64,000 bases of DNA from Helicobacter mastomyrinus. GTDB lineage: Bacteria; Campylobacterota; Campylobacteria; Campylobacterales; Helicobacteraceae. Below the pieces are notes generated by a model. The model made no database searches, was not told the origin of the DNA, and saw only the letters and a program-made list of their open reading frames with translations. A program made the translations under genes and the position numbers. Shown in pieces: positions 27,536-35,187 of the stretch (its first letter is position 1; every line of letters begins with the position of its first letter). Location of the stretch: contig NZ_CP145316.1 of the NCBI RefSeq assembly GCF_039555295.1, positions 1,183,788 through 1,247,787 on the forward strand, read 5' to 3'.

Positions 27536-29110
27536 ATGAAACCACTTCCCATAAGTGTAACAATCCTTGTCAAAAACGCTGAATATACGCTCAAAGAGTG
27601 CTTAGAATCTCTGCAAGGCTTTGATGATATAGTCCTCCTTGATAATGGCAGCACGGATAGGACGCTTGAGATTGCAAAAGCATTTAGTAATGTGCAGATT
27701 CATCAAAGCGAGTTTATCGGCTTTGGGGCATTGAAAAACCTAGCTATAAGCTATGCTAAGCATAGTTGGATACTTAGCATTGATAGCGATGAAGTGCTAG
27801 AATCCCACACTTTTGAGATTATAGAATCAATGCAAGATTCTATGCAGGAGCATTGTATCTACGCCTTGCCACGTAAGAATCTTTACAATGGCGAGTGGAT
27901 TAAGGCGTGTGGGTGGTATCCAGACTATGTGTGGCGGCTCTTTCACAAAGGATTCACAGCCTTTAATGACAATATTGTGCATGAAAGCGTGATAATCCCT
28001 CAAAACGCGCAAAAAGTGCATTTGCAAAGTGGCATAAAGCACTATGCGTATGATAATATCGCGCATTTACTTGATAAATTACAGCGATACTCTAGTCTTT
28101 GGGCGGAGCAAAATATACATAAAAAATCAAGCCCATTAAAAGCCCTTATTCACGGCTTTTGGACATTCTTTCGTAATTATTTTTTCAACAAGGGTATATT
28201 GTATGGCTATAAGGGCTTTGTGATTAGTGTCTGCAATGGTTTGGGGAGTTTTTTCAAATATATGAAGCTCTATGAATTGCAACAAGATACGCCCCCCCCC
28301 CAATTATGCTCGCTTATCGTCACCACTTATAACGCTAAAGAAGCCCTCAAAATTGTCTTAGATTCTATCAAACATCTTGTCTACTTGCCTACTGAAGTGC
28401 TTATCGCCGATGATGGCAGCACTGAGGATACAAAAGCCCTTATAGAATCCTATCAAGCCCATTTCCCCTGCCCTCTAAGGCATATTTGGCACGCAGATAA
28501 AGGCTTCCGCCTAAGTGCAATCCGCAATCGCGCTATAAATGCCGCACGTGGCGAGTATATCATTATCCTAGATGGCGATATGATAGTTAATCCTCATTTT
28601 GTGAAAGACCATTTACGCTATGCTAAAAGAGGTGTGTTTTTGCAAGGCTCTCGCGTGATTTTAGATGAGAAAACCACACAGGAGATTCTCACAAATAAGG
28701 CGGAGAATGCCTTTGAGAATGCCTTTAGATATGGGGGATTTAAGGCAAAACGCTCTGCTTTGCTCTCTCAAATGGTATTTGCCACTTCGCGCATTAGAGC
28801 TTGCTTTTTTGATACAAAAGACTTTATTAAGGGCATTCGCGGGTGTAATATGAGCTTTTATAAGAGTGATTGTGTGGCGATAAATGGCTTTAATGAGGCG
28901 TTTGAGGGCTGGGGGAGGGAAGATTCCGAATTTGTGGCGAGATTTTTATTTAATGGTGGGGAATTGCGGCGGCTCAAATTTGCTGGTATCGCCTATCATC
29001 TCTATCACCCTGAAAGCACCCGCACAATGCTAGAATCTAATCACAATATCTATCTTAAAACTATCGCGGCAAAAAGTCGCTTTTGCACTTTAGGGCTTAA
29101 AAAAGATTAA
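27536..29110 (+). CDS. Tandem family-2 glycosyltransferase with a C10 phase-variation tract
   Basis: The 524-residue protein fuses two GT-A glycosyltransferase domains. The first (residues 1-245) begins SVTILVKNAEYTLKECLESL and has LDNGSTDRTLEIA; it resembles KdtX/WaaE-type enzymes that add sugars to the LPS inner core. The second (from about 257) begins SLIVTTYNAKEALKIVLDSI, with ADDGSTEDT, an ILDGDM metal motif and a GWGREDSEFVARF motif near the end. The C10 tract encodes the Pro-Pro-Pro linker between them. Two lysine/arginine-rich hydrophobic stretches near 200-230 may give membrane contact. It is probably an LPS or surface-glycan enzyme; donor and acceptor are unknown. Confidence 0.8.
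   Translation: MKPLPISVTILVKNAEYTLKECLESLQGFDDIVLLDNGSTDRTLEIAKAFSNVQIHQSEFIGFGALKNLAISYAKHSWILSIDSDEVLESHTFEIIESMQDSMQEHCIYALPRKNLYNGEWIKACGWYPDYVWRLFHKGFTAFNDNIVHESVIIPQNAQKVHLQSGIKHYAYDNIAHLLDKLQRYSSLWAEQNIHKKSSPLKALIHGFWTFFRNYFFNKGILYGYKGFVISVCNGLGSFFKYMKLYELQQDTPPPQLCSLIVTTYNAKEALKIVLDSIKHLVYLPTEVLIADDGSTEDTKALIESYQAHFPCPLRHIWHADKGFRLSAIRNRAINAARGEYIIILDGDMIVNPHFVKDHLRYAKRGVFLQGSRVILDEKTTQEILTNKAENAFENAFRYGGFKAKRSALLSQMVFATSRIRACFFDTKDFIKGIRGCNMSFYKSDCVAINGFNEAFEGWGREDSEFVARFLFNGGELRRLKFAGIAYHLYHPESTRTMLESNHNIYLKTIAAKSRFCTLGLKKD
28292..28301 (+). repeat. C10 homopolymer in the tandem glycosyltransferase gene
   Basis: Ten consecutive C at about codons 252-256. At C10 the gene is open throughout. 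At C9 the frame meets a TAG after about 20 codons, and at C11 a TAA after about 10 codons. In both cases the first domain is kept and the second is lost. Confidence 0.95.
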
Positions 29111-29113
29111 AAG

Positions 29114-29150
29114 CCTATAAGCATTCACAAAGGCGCACAAAACTTATAGG
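29114..29150. terminator. Inverted repeat between convergent glycosyltransferase genes
   Basis: CCTATAAG at 29114-29121 and CTTATAGG at 29143-29150 form a perfect 8-bp stem with a 21-base loop, between the stops of the two convergent genes. There is no clear T-run, so it is a weak terminator candidate. Confidence 0.4.
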
Positions 29151-29153
29151 GCG

Positions 29154-30296
29154 CTACCCTTGCAAAAGCCCCTCTAGCTGCTTAATGCTCCTAGCCACAT
29201 CAAAAGATTGAGAATGTGCCAATGCTTGAGCGGCAAACTTCTCCCTTGTATCCTTTGCATTATACATCGCTTCCATTACTTGGGTTAGGGCATAGGCATT
29301 TTTACTCTCAAAGAACATTCCGCACTCGCCTAGATTCTCATTATACAAAATCTCCTTGCTCGTGGGAATATCACTTGCGATGATGGGCTTACCTAGCACA
29401 CAGGATTCTGCTAAAACTAACCCATAGCCCTCAAAATATGAAGCAAGCACCATCACATCACATATTTTCATAAAGGGATAAGGATTGCTATGGAAGCCTA
29501 GAAAGCGCACATTGCTGACATTTTGAGCCGCTAATATAGAATCTAATTCTTTTTTGTATCGCTCACCCTCACCAAGCAGCCATATCTCGTAGTTATAGCC
29601 CTTGTCTTGCAGGATTTTATTCGCCTCTAAAAGTGTGATAAGCCCCTTTTGGTATGTGAGTCTCCCTACTTGCATAAAGACAAAGTTATCCTTTTGAATA
29701 TCGTGCGCGAGAGATTTTTGCATAATGCCATCTTTATCAATGGGATTATAAATCACCTCGATATGCTTATGTGAAAGCTGAGGATAAAGCTTAAGGAGGG
29801 AATCTTTGACATAATTGCTCACACAAATAATGCTATCAAGCCTGAGATATGCCTCAAGCTCGGCTTTATCGCGTTTGCCCTCTCTCATTTCATTTAGGGC
29901 AATGTGAATATAGCCTATCTTTTTGCCGCCTTGCTTTTGAGAAATATATATCGTGCTGATACCCTCCAAAAAGCCGATATTGACATCATATTGTTCTTTG
30001 ATGAAATAATTAATTAATGTAGGATTGCGTAGCACACGTCTTTTCCAAAATTTATTTAAGAATCGCACTTTGCCAAAAATATGGGGAAATGTAAAAACTT
30101 TGTGGAGATGTTCCTCACACCAATGCAGATACGTATCTTGCTTTTTCTTTTCAATTAAGAATAAATCTATATCGCTTTTAGGGTTTATATCCCCCCCCCC
30201 CATTTGACTTTCTCTTAGCCAATAGGATAGAAAGTCTATAAGCACTCTCTCTGCTCCGCCCCCGCCAATGCCTAGATTACAAATGAGTATTTTCAT
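29154..30296 (-). CDS. Family-4 glycosyltransferase with a G11 phase-variation tract
   Basis: The 380-residue GT-B enzyme starts KILICNLGIGGGGAERVLID, the nucleotide-sugar-binding N-terminal loop. It has the C-terminal donor site VLASYFEGYGLVLAESCVLG with the E-x7-E pattern. The start is the ATG at 30294-30296, preceded by AAGGAG at 7 bp; an upstream in-frame ATG has no binding site. A G11 tract at codons 32-35 (MGGGD) controls the frame. It is likely a surface-glycan or LPS enzyme. It converges with the tandem glycosyltransferase gene and lies next to a phosphoethanolamine transferase. Confidence 0.82.
   Translation of the reverse strand: MKILICNLGIGGGGAERVLIDFLSYWLRESQMGGGDINPKSDIDLFLIEKKKQDTYLHWCEEHLHKVFTFPHIFGKVRFLNKFWKRRVLRNPTLINYFIKEQYDVNIGFLEGISTIYISQKQGGKKIGYIHIALNEMREGKRDKAELEAYLRLDSIICVSNYVKDSLLKLYPQLSHKHIEVIYNPIDKDGIMQKSLAHDIQKDNFVFMQVGRLTYQKGLITLLEANKILQDKGYNYEIWLLGEGERYKKELDSILAAQNVSNVRFLGFHSNPYPFMKICDVMVLASYFEGYGLVLAESCVLGKPIIASDIPTSKEILYNENLGECGMFFESKNAYALTQVMEAMYNAKDTREKFAAQALAHSQSFDVARSIKQLEGLLQG
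30191..30201 (-). repeat. G11 homopolymer in the family-4 glycosyltransferase gene
   Basis: Eleven G on the coding (minus) strand just after an in-frame ATG. With 11 G the gene is open. With 10 G the next codons are ATA TAA, an immediate stop. With 12 G the frame stops at TAA after about four codons. Confidence 0.95.
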
Positions 30297-30820
30297 ACCT
30301 GCGCTCCTTAAGATAAAATAAAGCCACATCATAAAATATCAATATTTAAAAAAAGATTATGCTAAGCAAAAGGCTTCAATCTTTTATGACTCAAAGCTTT
30401 TGGGGTGTTTCTTTTGACTTATTGATTTTGCGTTTTTAGCGTTTGTGATAAGGGAGTGAAATTGATGGGTTTTGCTTGATATTTAGTATCTCAAAAGATA
30501 TTTTTATCTTAATACTTTTAGATTCTTTATTTATTGCAAAAAGATGAAATCCTGTAAGGACAAAAAAAGGTTTCCCTCTCCCTAGCCCAAAAAAGAATAA
30601 AGCCTCCGCTTTTTACCTTTACAGGATTACATCTTTTTGCAATCAGGGAGAGAGCCTCACCCTATCCACACTTGCAACATCGGCGGAGGTGAGAGGTATA
30701 TCCTCGAAACTGCCCTCTTTTTTCCAGATGTTTTGCATCACGATAGCTAAGCGAGAAAGCGGATAGAAATCAACTTATAAAACCCATATTTTGAGCTCAT
30801 TACATAACCTTAAAGCTCTG
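30297..30820. other. Gene-poor gap with a long inverted repeat and a possible coding remnant
   Basis: This 520-bp gap has no intact gene. It holds an imperfect inverted repeat with arms of about 27 bases (30533-30559 and 30616-30643). Minus-strand 30643-30774 is an open stretch of 43 codons that reads like real protein (LSRLAIVMQNIWKKEGSF, then EDIPLTSADVASVDRV). It lacks a start and has a stop codon directly upstream, so I take it as a remnant of an unrecognised gene. Confidence 0.45.
30533..30643. repeat. Imperfect inverted repeat with 27-base arms
   Basis: The left arm begins ATTGCAAAAAGATG and continues AATCCTGTAA. The right arm is its reverse complement with one mismatch and one inserted base. 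The spacer is about 56 bases. The left half resembles sequence at about 56211-56260, so it may belong to a dispersed intergenic element. Confidence 0.7.
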
Positions 30821-32638
30821 CTATTGTCTGCATAGCCCTTGTTCTATATAGCTTTGCTGGGATTTTAAATCCTTATCATAATCTTTGACATTGTCTTTTG
30901 CTCCCACTTTACGCGCTCTTTTGTTTAAAAATGTCTTATTGCTACTTATTATGCTCCTTTGAGGCTCATAGCCTTTCAATGTGATACCTGCTATATCAAG
31001 CAATGTGTGGATCAAATCATCGCTCATATAGCGTTGATTCTGTGCTTTTTGCAGTTTTTTATATAATGCTGGGTGCTTTTGTATAAAGGTATCGCTCACA
31101 TAGATGATAAAGGGAATTTCCACCATAAAACGAGAGATTTTAGAATCACTATGCCCGATAAAATTTCTAAAATCATACACTTCCTCGCCGTGATCGCTAA
31201 AATATAGCACAAGGCTATCACTCGTAGCAAATCGCTTAATGATTTCACTTAAGATAAAATCGCCATAAAGCGTGGCATTATCATAGTGCATATTCTCCTC
31301 TATACTGCCACCACTGATAGAATCTCCGCTATTATGCTGCGTGCAAAGCATATCCTGCTGGGTGAAATGCGCAAACTCAAGCGGATAGCGATTATAATAT
31401 TTTGCGTGATTGCCCATCAAATGCAGGGCATAAAAATGCTGCTTAGAGTCTGCATAGGCTGGCTGCTTCAAGCTCTCATCAAGCAATTCTAAAATGCTCT
31501 CATCAAACTTAGTCGTGCTCATTTTGTCATTGATATTCACAAATTCCACTTCATTGGCGCGTTTAAGGATACTTGCTGCAGCATTACCAAAGAGAGATAC
31601 GGGCTCTTGATTAGAAATACTAAAAGTATGATAGCCTCCTAGTTTGAAAGCATCGATGATATTAAGAGATTCATACCAAGGTTTTATTGTCTGCTTTGCT
31701 TTTGTGTTTGTAGTAGGGATTCCTTGTGAATCTTGATTAGCTAGGGTAAGGGAGAGGGAGAGGGATTCGTGAGTTTGAGCGTGAGGGGAGATAACATCAT
31801 TAAAAATAAGGAGATTCTTAGGATTATTTGTTTTTAGAGTATTTAATAATGGTGTAGTAGGCAATGGATAACCATAAAGGCTAAGTTTGTTTCTTTGGGT
31901 GGATTCTCCTATGACGAGCACGATATTTTCTATATGATTTTTTGCTTTTTTGACTTGGAGTTGTGCAGAGAGGGATTCAAACTTGGCATTGAGGGTTTTG
32001 TATTCCTCCATAAAGGTATAGGTGCTATGCAGGGCGCGGTAAATCTGTCTGGTGTAGTTATAGAGCATATCGTGCCAATCCTCATTGAGTGGCTTTGTGT
32101 GTGTAAGTGCCATACTAAGGAGGATTCCAATGCTTACAATAAGCCATATAAGAATGCCCTTTATCCTCCTACGCGTTTGTTGAATAGGCTTAATACACCG
32201 CCATAGCACAGCACACACAAGAGTGAAACACACATACAGCACACATAGCCCTACACTCACATAGTTATGGAGAAATTCCGCGCTCTCCTGCGGATTAGTT
32301 TCTAATGCGACAATGACAAGATAGGAATTGAGATTAGTATCAAATGTATAGAGTAAAAATACATCAATAATAAAGCACACAAGGCTTATGCTAAATATAA
32401 TCCAAGCTATTGCTTTGCCAAGAGAGTGCGGAAGCAAAGAGAGAATCCAAAAGATGCAAAAATAGCTCACACAAAGTAATAACTCGCGATAAAAAAACGA
32501 GCTAAACCAGTATAAATCCCAATGTTTGGTATAGACATAATATTGCGAGCCAAGCAAAATAATGGTATTAAGTAGGATTAAAATAATGCAGATTCTTAAA
32601 AGTGTGAGATTATCTAAAAGCTTCATTAGAGTCTCCAA
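30821..32638 (-). CDS. eptA: Phosphoethanolamine transferase, EptA/CptA-like
   Basis: The 605-residue inner-membrane protein has five hydrophobic helices in residues 1-185 and a large periplasmic sulfatase-fold domain after about 240. The catalytic threonine is in VIGESTQRNKLSLYGYP near residue 245, and metal-binding residues are in FSDHGEEVYD near 485. Such enzymes transfer phosphoethanolamine from phosphatidylethanolamine to lipid A or LPS core sugars, lowering negative charge and polymyxin sensitivity. The GEST form is closer to CptA-type core-modifying enzymes, so the exact acceptor is uncertain. Its donor lipid comes from the PssA/Psd branch. Confidence 0.83.
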   Translation of the reverse strand: METLMKLLDNLTLLRICIILILLNTIILLGSQYYVYTKHWDLYWFSSFFYRELLLCVSYFCIFWILSLLPHSLGKAIAWIIFSISLVCFIIDVFLLYTFDTNLNSYLVIVALETNPQESAEFLHNYVSVGLCVLYVCFTLVCAVLWRCIKPIQQTRRRIKGILIWLIVSIGILLSMALTHTKPLNEDWHDMLYNYTRQIYRALHSTYTFMEEYKTLNAKFESLSAQLQVKKAKNHIENIVLVIGESTQRNKLSLYGYPLPTTPLLNTLKTNNPKNLLIFNDVISPHAQTHESLSLSLTLANQDSQGIPTTNTKAKQTIKPWYESLNIIDAFKLGGYHTFSISNQEPVSLFGNAAASILKRANEVEFVNINDKMSTTKFDESILELLDESLKQPAYADSKQHFYALHLMGNHAKYYNRYPLEFAHFTQQDMLCTQHNSGDSISGGSIEENMHYDNATLYGDFILSEIIKRFATSDSLVLYFSDHGEEVYDFRNFIGHSDSKISRFMVEIPFIIYVSDTFIQKHPALYKKLQKAQNQRYMSDDLIHTLLDIAGITLKGYEPQRSIISSNKTFLNKRARKVGAKDNVKDYDKDLKSQQSYIEQGLCRQ

Positions 32639-32813
32639 ATAATGATTTTATTTCCATAGCACAAATAAGGCAAAGCGATTAAGATAGATTGTAGCCAAAC
32701 AAACAAAAAGGCGAGTTAATTAATCAATATAAAAGAGCTTTTAGATATAAATGAGGCTATACTAATCGCTTTTTAAATTTAAGGCGGTGTTTTACCCGGA
32801 TAAATCCTAAAAA

Positions 32814-33269
32814 CTAAATCTGTTTTGTATATGTGAAAGATAAAGGCTGATGTTTTGCCAAGATAATAACACTCACATAATCTGCTGGAATATTATCACG
32901 TGTGTTCATTCCCATTAGCACATTTGCATTTTCATCAACTGATAAATGCACCATTTCCATTGCGTCATTAAGTGTATTCATCGGGCAATCAGGGTGCGTT
33001 TCAAAGTTTATTAACACACCTTTAGCCCCTTGCATAATACATTTACTAGATTCTATTGCCATACGCATTGCCTCAATGGCTGCGTTATCACCCGTGCCCT
33101 CACCAAAGCCAAAAAGTGTCGCACCTTGCCCGTCATCTAGCACAGCTTTTACATCACTCCCATCTACATTTACATCACCCTCATTTTGAGAGCTAAAAAT
33201 ATGTCCTAACCTCTCGTATATCTTAGCATTTTTCTCTCTTGCAACAGATTGTAAAAAATAACTAAAATT
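32814..33269 (-). pseudogene. FtsZ-like C-terminal domain fragment
   Basis: A 109-codon frame from the GTG at 33143 matches the second domain of FtsZ: DVKAVLDDGQGATLFGFGEG, then AKGVLINFE and ADYVSVIILA. The frame is open upstream to 33269 without any start codon and still reads FtsZ-like (ERLGHIF, then VNVDGSDVKAV). The GTP-binding N-terminal domain with its GGGTGTG loop is missing. I see no nearby continuation in another frame, so this is a truncated or decayed paralogue. The true cell-division ftsZ must be elsewhere. A short free-standing protein from the GTG is possible, but no ribosome binding site stands out. Confidence 0.65.
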
Positions 33270-33454
33270 TTAGCATTCTGCCCTTAGCATATCCTTGTAA
33301 AGATATACATTTGATAATTGAGATCTACACAATTACTTTGATGAGTTTCTAAAGAGTGGCTTTATATGTTTGATTTTGCTTGTGATTGATGTGCGGCTTA
33401 TTTTGCATTGGGTGATTGTAGGTAGATATAAGAAAGGTAGTGTGCTAAGAGATT

Positions 33455-33862
33455 TTATATCTTTTCGATAATGTGACTAAGCTCTAGTGTTTTTTGCTTG
33501 TAGCCAAGAAGCGTTTTTTCGAGGGTTTCAAGGGATTTAGGGGAGATGTATTCAAGAAGTTCGATAATATGATTATATTTATTATAAAGTGGATTACGCG
33601 CATAGATTTTGCGTAAGATCCTTAGAGAATCTGCGTTGCTAAAAAGCTCCTGCTCACTTACATTTAAGGCTTCAGCGATGAAGGGTATCATATCTGCTTT
33701 GAGTTCAATATTGCCATTAAGATAGGCATAAATGCTAGAAATCGTAGGTGTCTCACCTGTTTTACTCGCACGCACACCTAAATCAATGAGGCGATTAGCA
33801 AGCTCTTTTTTTCTAAGATTTTGCTCTTTAAGTAATTCATTAATTCTGTCTATGACTTTCAT
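33455..33862 (-). CDS. Helix-turn-helix (XRE-like) transcriptional regulator
   Basis: The 135-residue protein starts with an XRE/Cro-type helix-turn-helix (KVIDRINELLKEQNLRKKEL, then TISSIYAYLNGNIELKADMI and PFIAEALNVSEQELF, residues 1-75). A C-terminal helical segment of about 60 residues follows and ends LEKTLLGYKQKTLELSHII, likely for dimerisation. Targets are unknown. It sits alone in a degraded accessory region, between the FtsZ-like fragment and unrecognised ORFs, and could be a leftover of a mobile element. The start ATG has a weak AAGAG upstream. Confidence 0.75.
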   Translation of the reverse strand: MKVIDRINELLKEQNLRKKELANRLIDLGVRASKTGETPTISSIYAYLNGNIELKADMIPFIAEALNVSEQELFSNADSLRILRKIYARNPLYNKYNHIIELLEYISPKSLETLEKTLLGYKQKTLELSHIIEKI

Positions 33863-34300
33863 TGCACTCTTTATTGCAGGTTTGAAATATTTGAGATTCT
33901 AAATCGACGTATTTATGGAGTAAAAAGAGCGAGTATATACCAATGCCTATGATTTGCTTTTCCCTAATACACATACTTTGACACCTTACGTGTGGAATAA
34001 GATGCATAACAAGATGCTATTAGATAGGGTAGATTGCATATTAGCACAAGTAGATTCCATCACACTTGCTGAAGATGTGCTAAAAAGCTTTGTAGTGCTT
34101 GGCTTGTGTGAGAGGGCAGTGGGTATCCCACAAAGATTCTATGTATATTGTGCTAATGTGGCTTCAAGCACAGGCGAAAGATGGCGCATATTTACGTTGT
34201 ATGTGTGCTTCGCTTAGAGTGTGGTTTCGCCCTGAAAGTCTTGTGAAGATACTGCTCTATATATGTAGTGTAGGGAGGATAAAGAGATAGATTCTAGGAT
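33863..34300 (+). other. Region with an unrecognised ORF, possibly a decayed gene
   Basis: The plus-strand frame at 33954-34217 (87 codons from a TTG; no good ribosome binding site) reads NKMLLDRVDCILAQVDSITL and LAEDVLKSFVVLGLCERAVG. It overlaps a second frame at 34099-34290 ending RVWFRPESLVKILLYICSVG. The first part has a protein-like amphipathic pattern, and the shift of frame suggests an eroded gene. I do not recognise either. Confidence 0.3.
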
Positions 34301-34855
34301 TTATTTTTTTAGGCGTTTTTTAGAGGCTTGTAATGGTGTCTTTAGCACCAAAATATCATCTCCATATGATTCCATAAGCCAACCACTAAATGTATGGTAT
34401 CCGTGTCTATTAAGGATAAGATCGGTGATATTAAGTTCTGTAAGAGCCTTAGGCTCATTGATTTTATTAGGAATGTTTTGTGTGATGTGTTCTAGGAGAA
34501 ATTTTTCTTTTCTCTCTTTAAAGAGCACTGTAAGCATAGGAAGCCGCTTTGGATTATCCTTGTCAAAAAGATGAGTTTCTGGAGGAAGAGATAGCTCTTT
34601 TATATGTGGGTTAAATGGTGTATGGAGATAAAGCTGCACTAAGGTGTGGTTGGTGTTTTTAAACTTTGCATTGCTTGCGTTATTGAAATTGAGTTGTATT
34701 GAGGGTTTATTGCCAATAAGCCTTTTGGAATCATTTTTATATAAAATTGTGAATTGATCAATAGATGGTGTTATATCTGTATGATAGCCCCAATCTCTTG
34801 TATAAGCGATACTGATTAACGTAAAGAGTATAAAAGATAAAAGCCTTGGACACAT
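34301..34855 (-). CDS. Hypothetical exported protein
   Basis: A 184-residue protein with an N-terminal signal (RLLSFILFTLISIAYT) followed by a polar, Asn- and Lys-rich chain with no membrane segment. It is probably periplasmic or surface-bound. The start at the ATG 34853-34855 is chosen because AAAGGA lies 7 bp upstream; an upstream ATG 14 codons earlier has no such site. No domain is recognised. The C-terminal part (NRHGYHTFSGWLMESYGDD) suggests a folded domain. It is an orphan gene in the accessory stretch. Confidence 0.6.
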   Translation of the reverse strand: MCPRLLSFILFTLISIAYTRDWGYHTDITPSIDQFTILYKNDSKRLIGNKPSIQLNFNNASNAKFKNTNHTLVQLYLHTPFNPHIKELSLPPETHLFDKDNPKRLPMLTVLFKERKEKFLLEHITQNIPNKINEPKALTELNITDLILNRHGYHTFSGWLMESYGDDILVLKTPLQASKKRLKK

Positions 34856-35187
34856 TATTAATCCTTTTGCTCTATATTGCTGTATAAATTGTAGCAATTA
34901 AAACCTGAGAATATAATATTATGTATTGATATGAAGATATTAATTGCATTATATTTTTCTTTTTAGGCATAAAATGAGTTGGTAGAGATATGTTCAAATG
35001 CTTGAATTTTGCGCATTGTAAGGTATGCAGTAAGTGGTGATAGAGAGTAGGGAGTTATCTTCATAAAGGTGGCAAAATGTTTTTGGGATAATGCAAGATA
35101 ATGTTAATCTTTAGAGTATTTATGCTTGATTACTGAAGTGCGGAGGTAAGCCTCATATTAATAAAGGCTTAAGGGAAGTTTTTTAGT
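34856..35187. other. Gene-free gap between the exported protein and ppk2
   Basis: About 330 bp, AT-rich, with no supported gene. An inverted repeat AAGCCT (35148-35153) and AGGCTT (35165-35170) follows the ppk2 stop on the minus strand. It could be a weak terminator but lacks a T-run. Confidence 0.4.
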
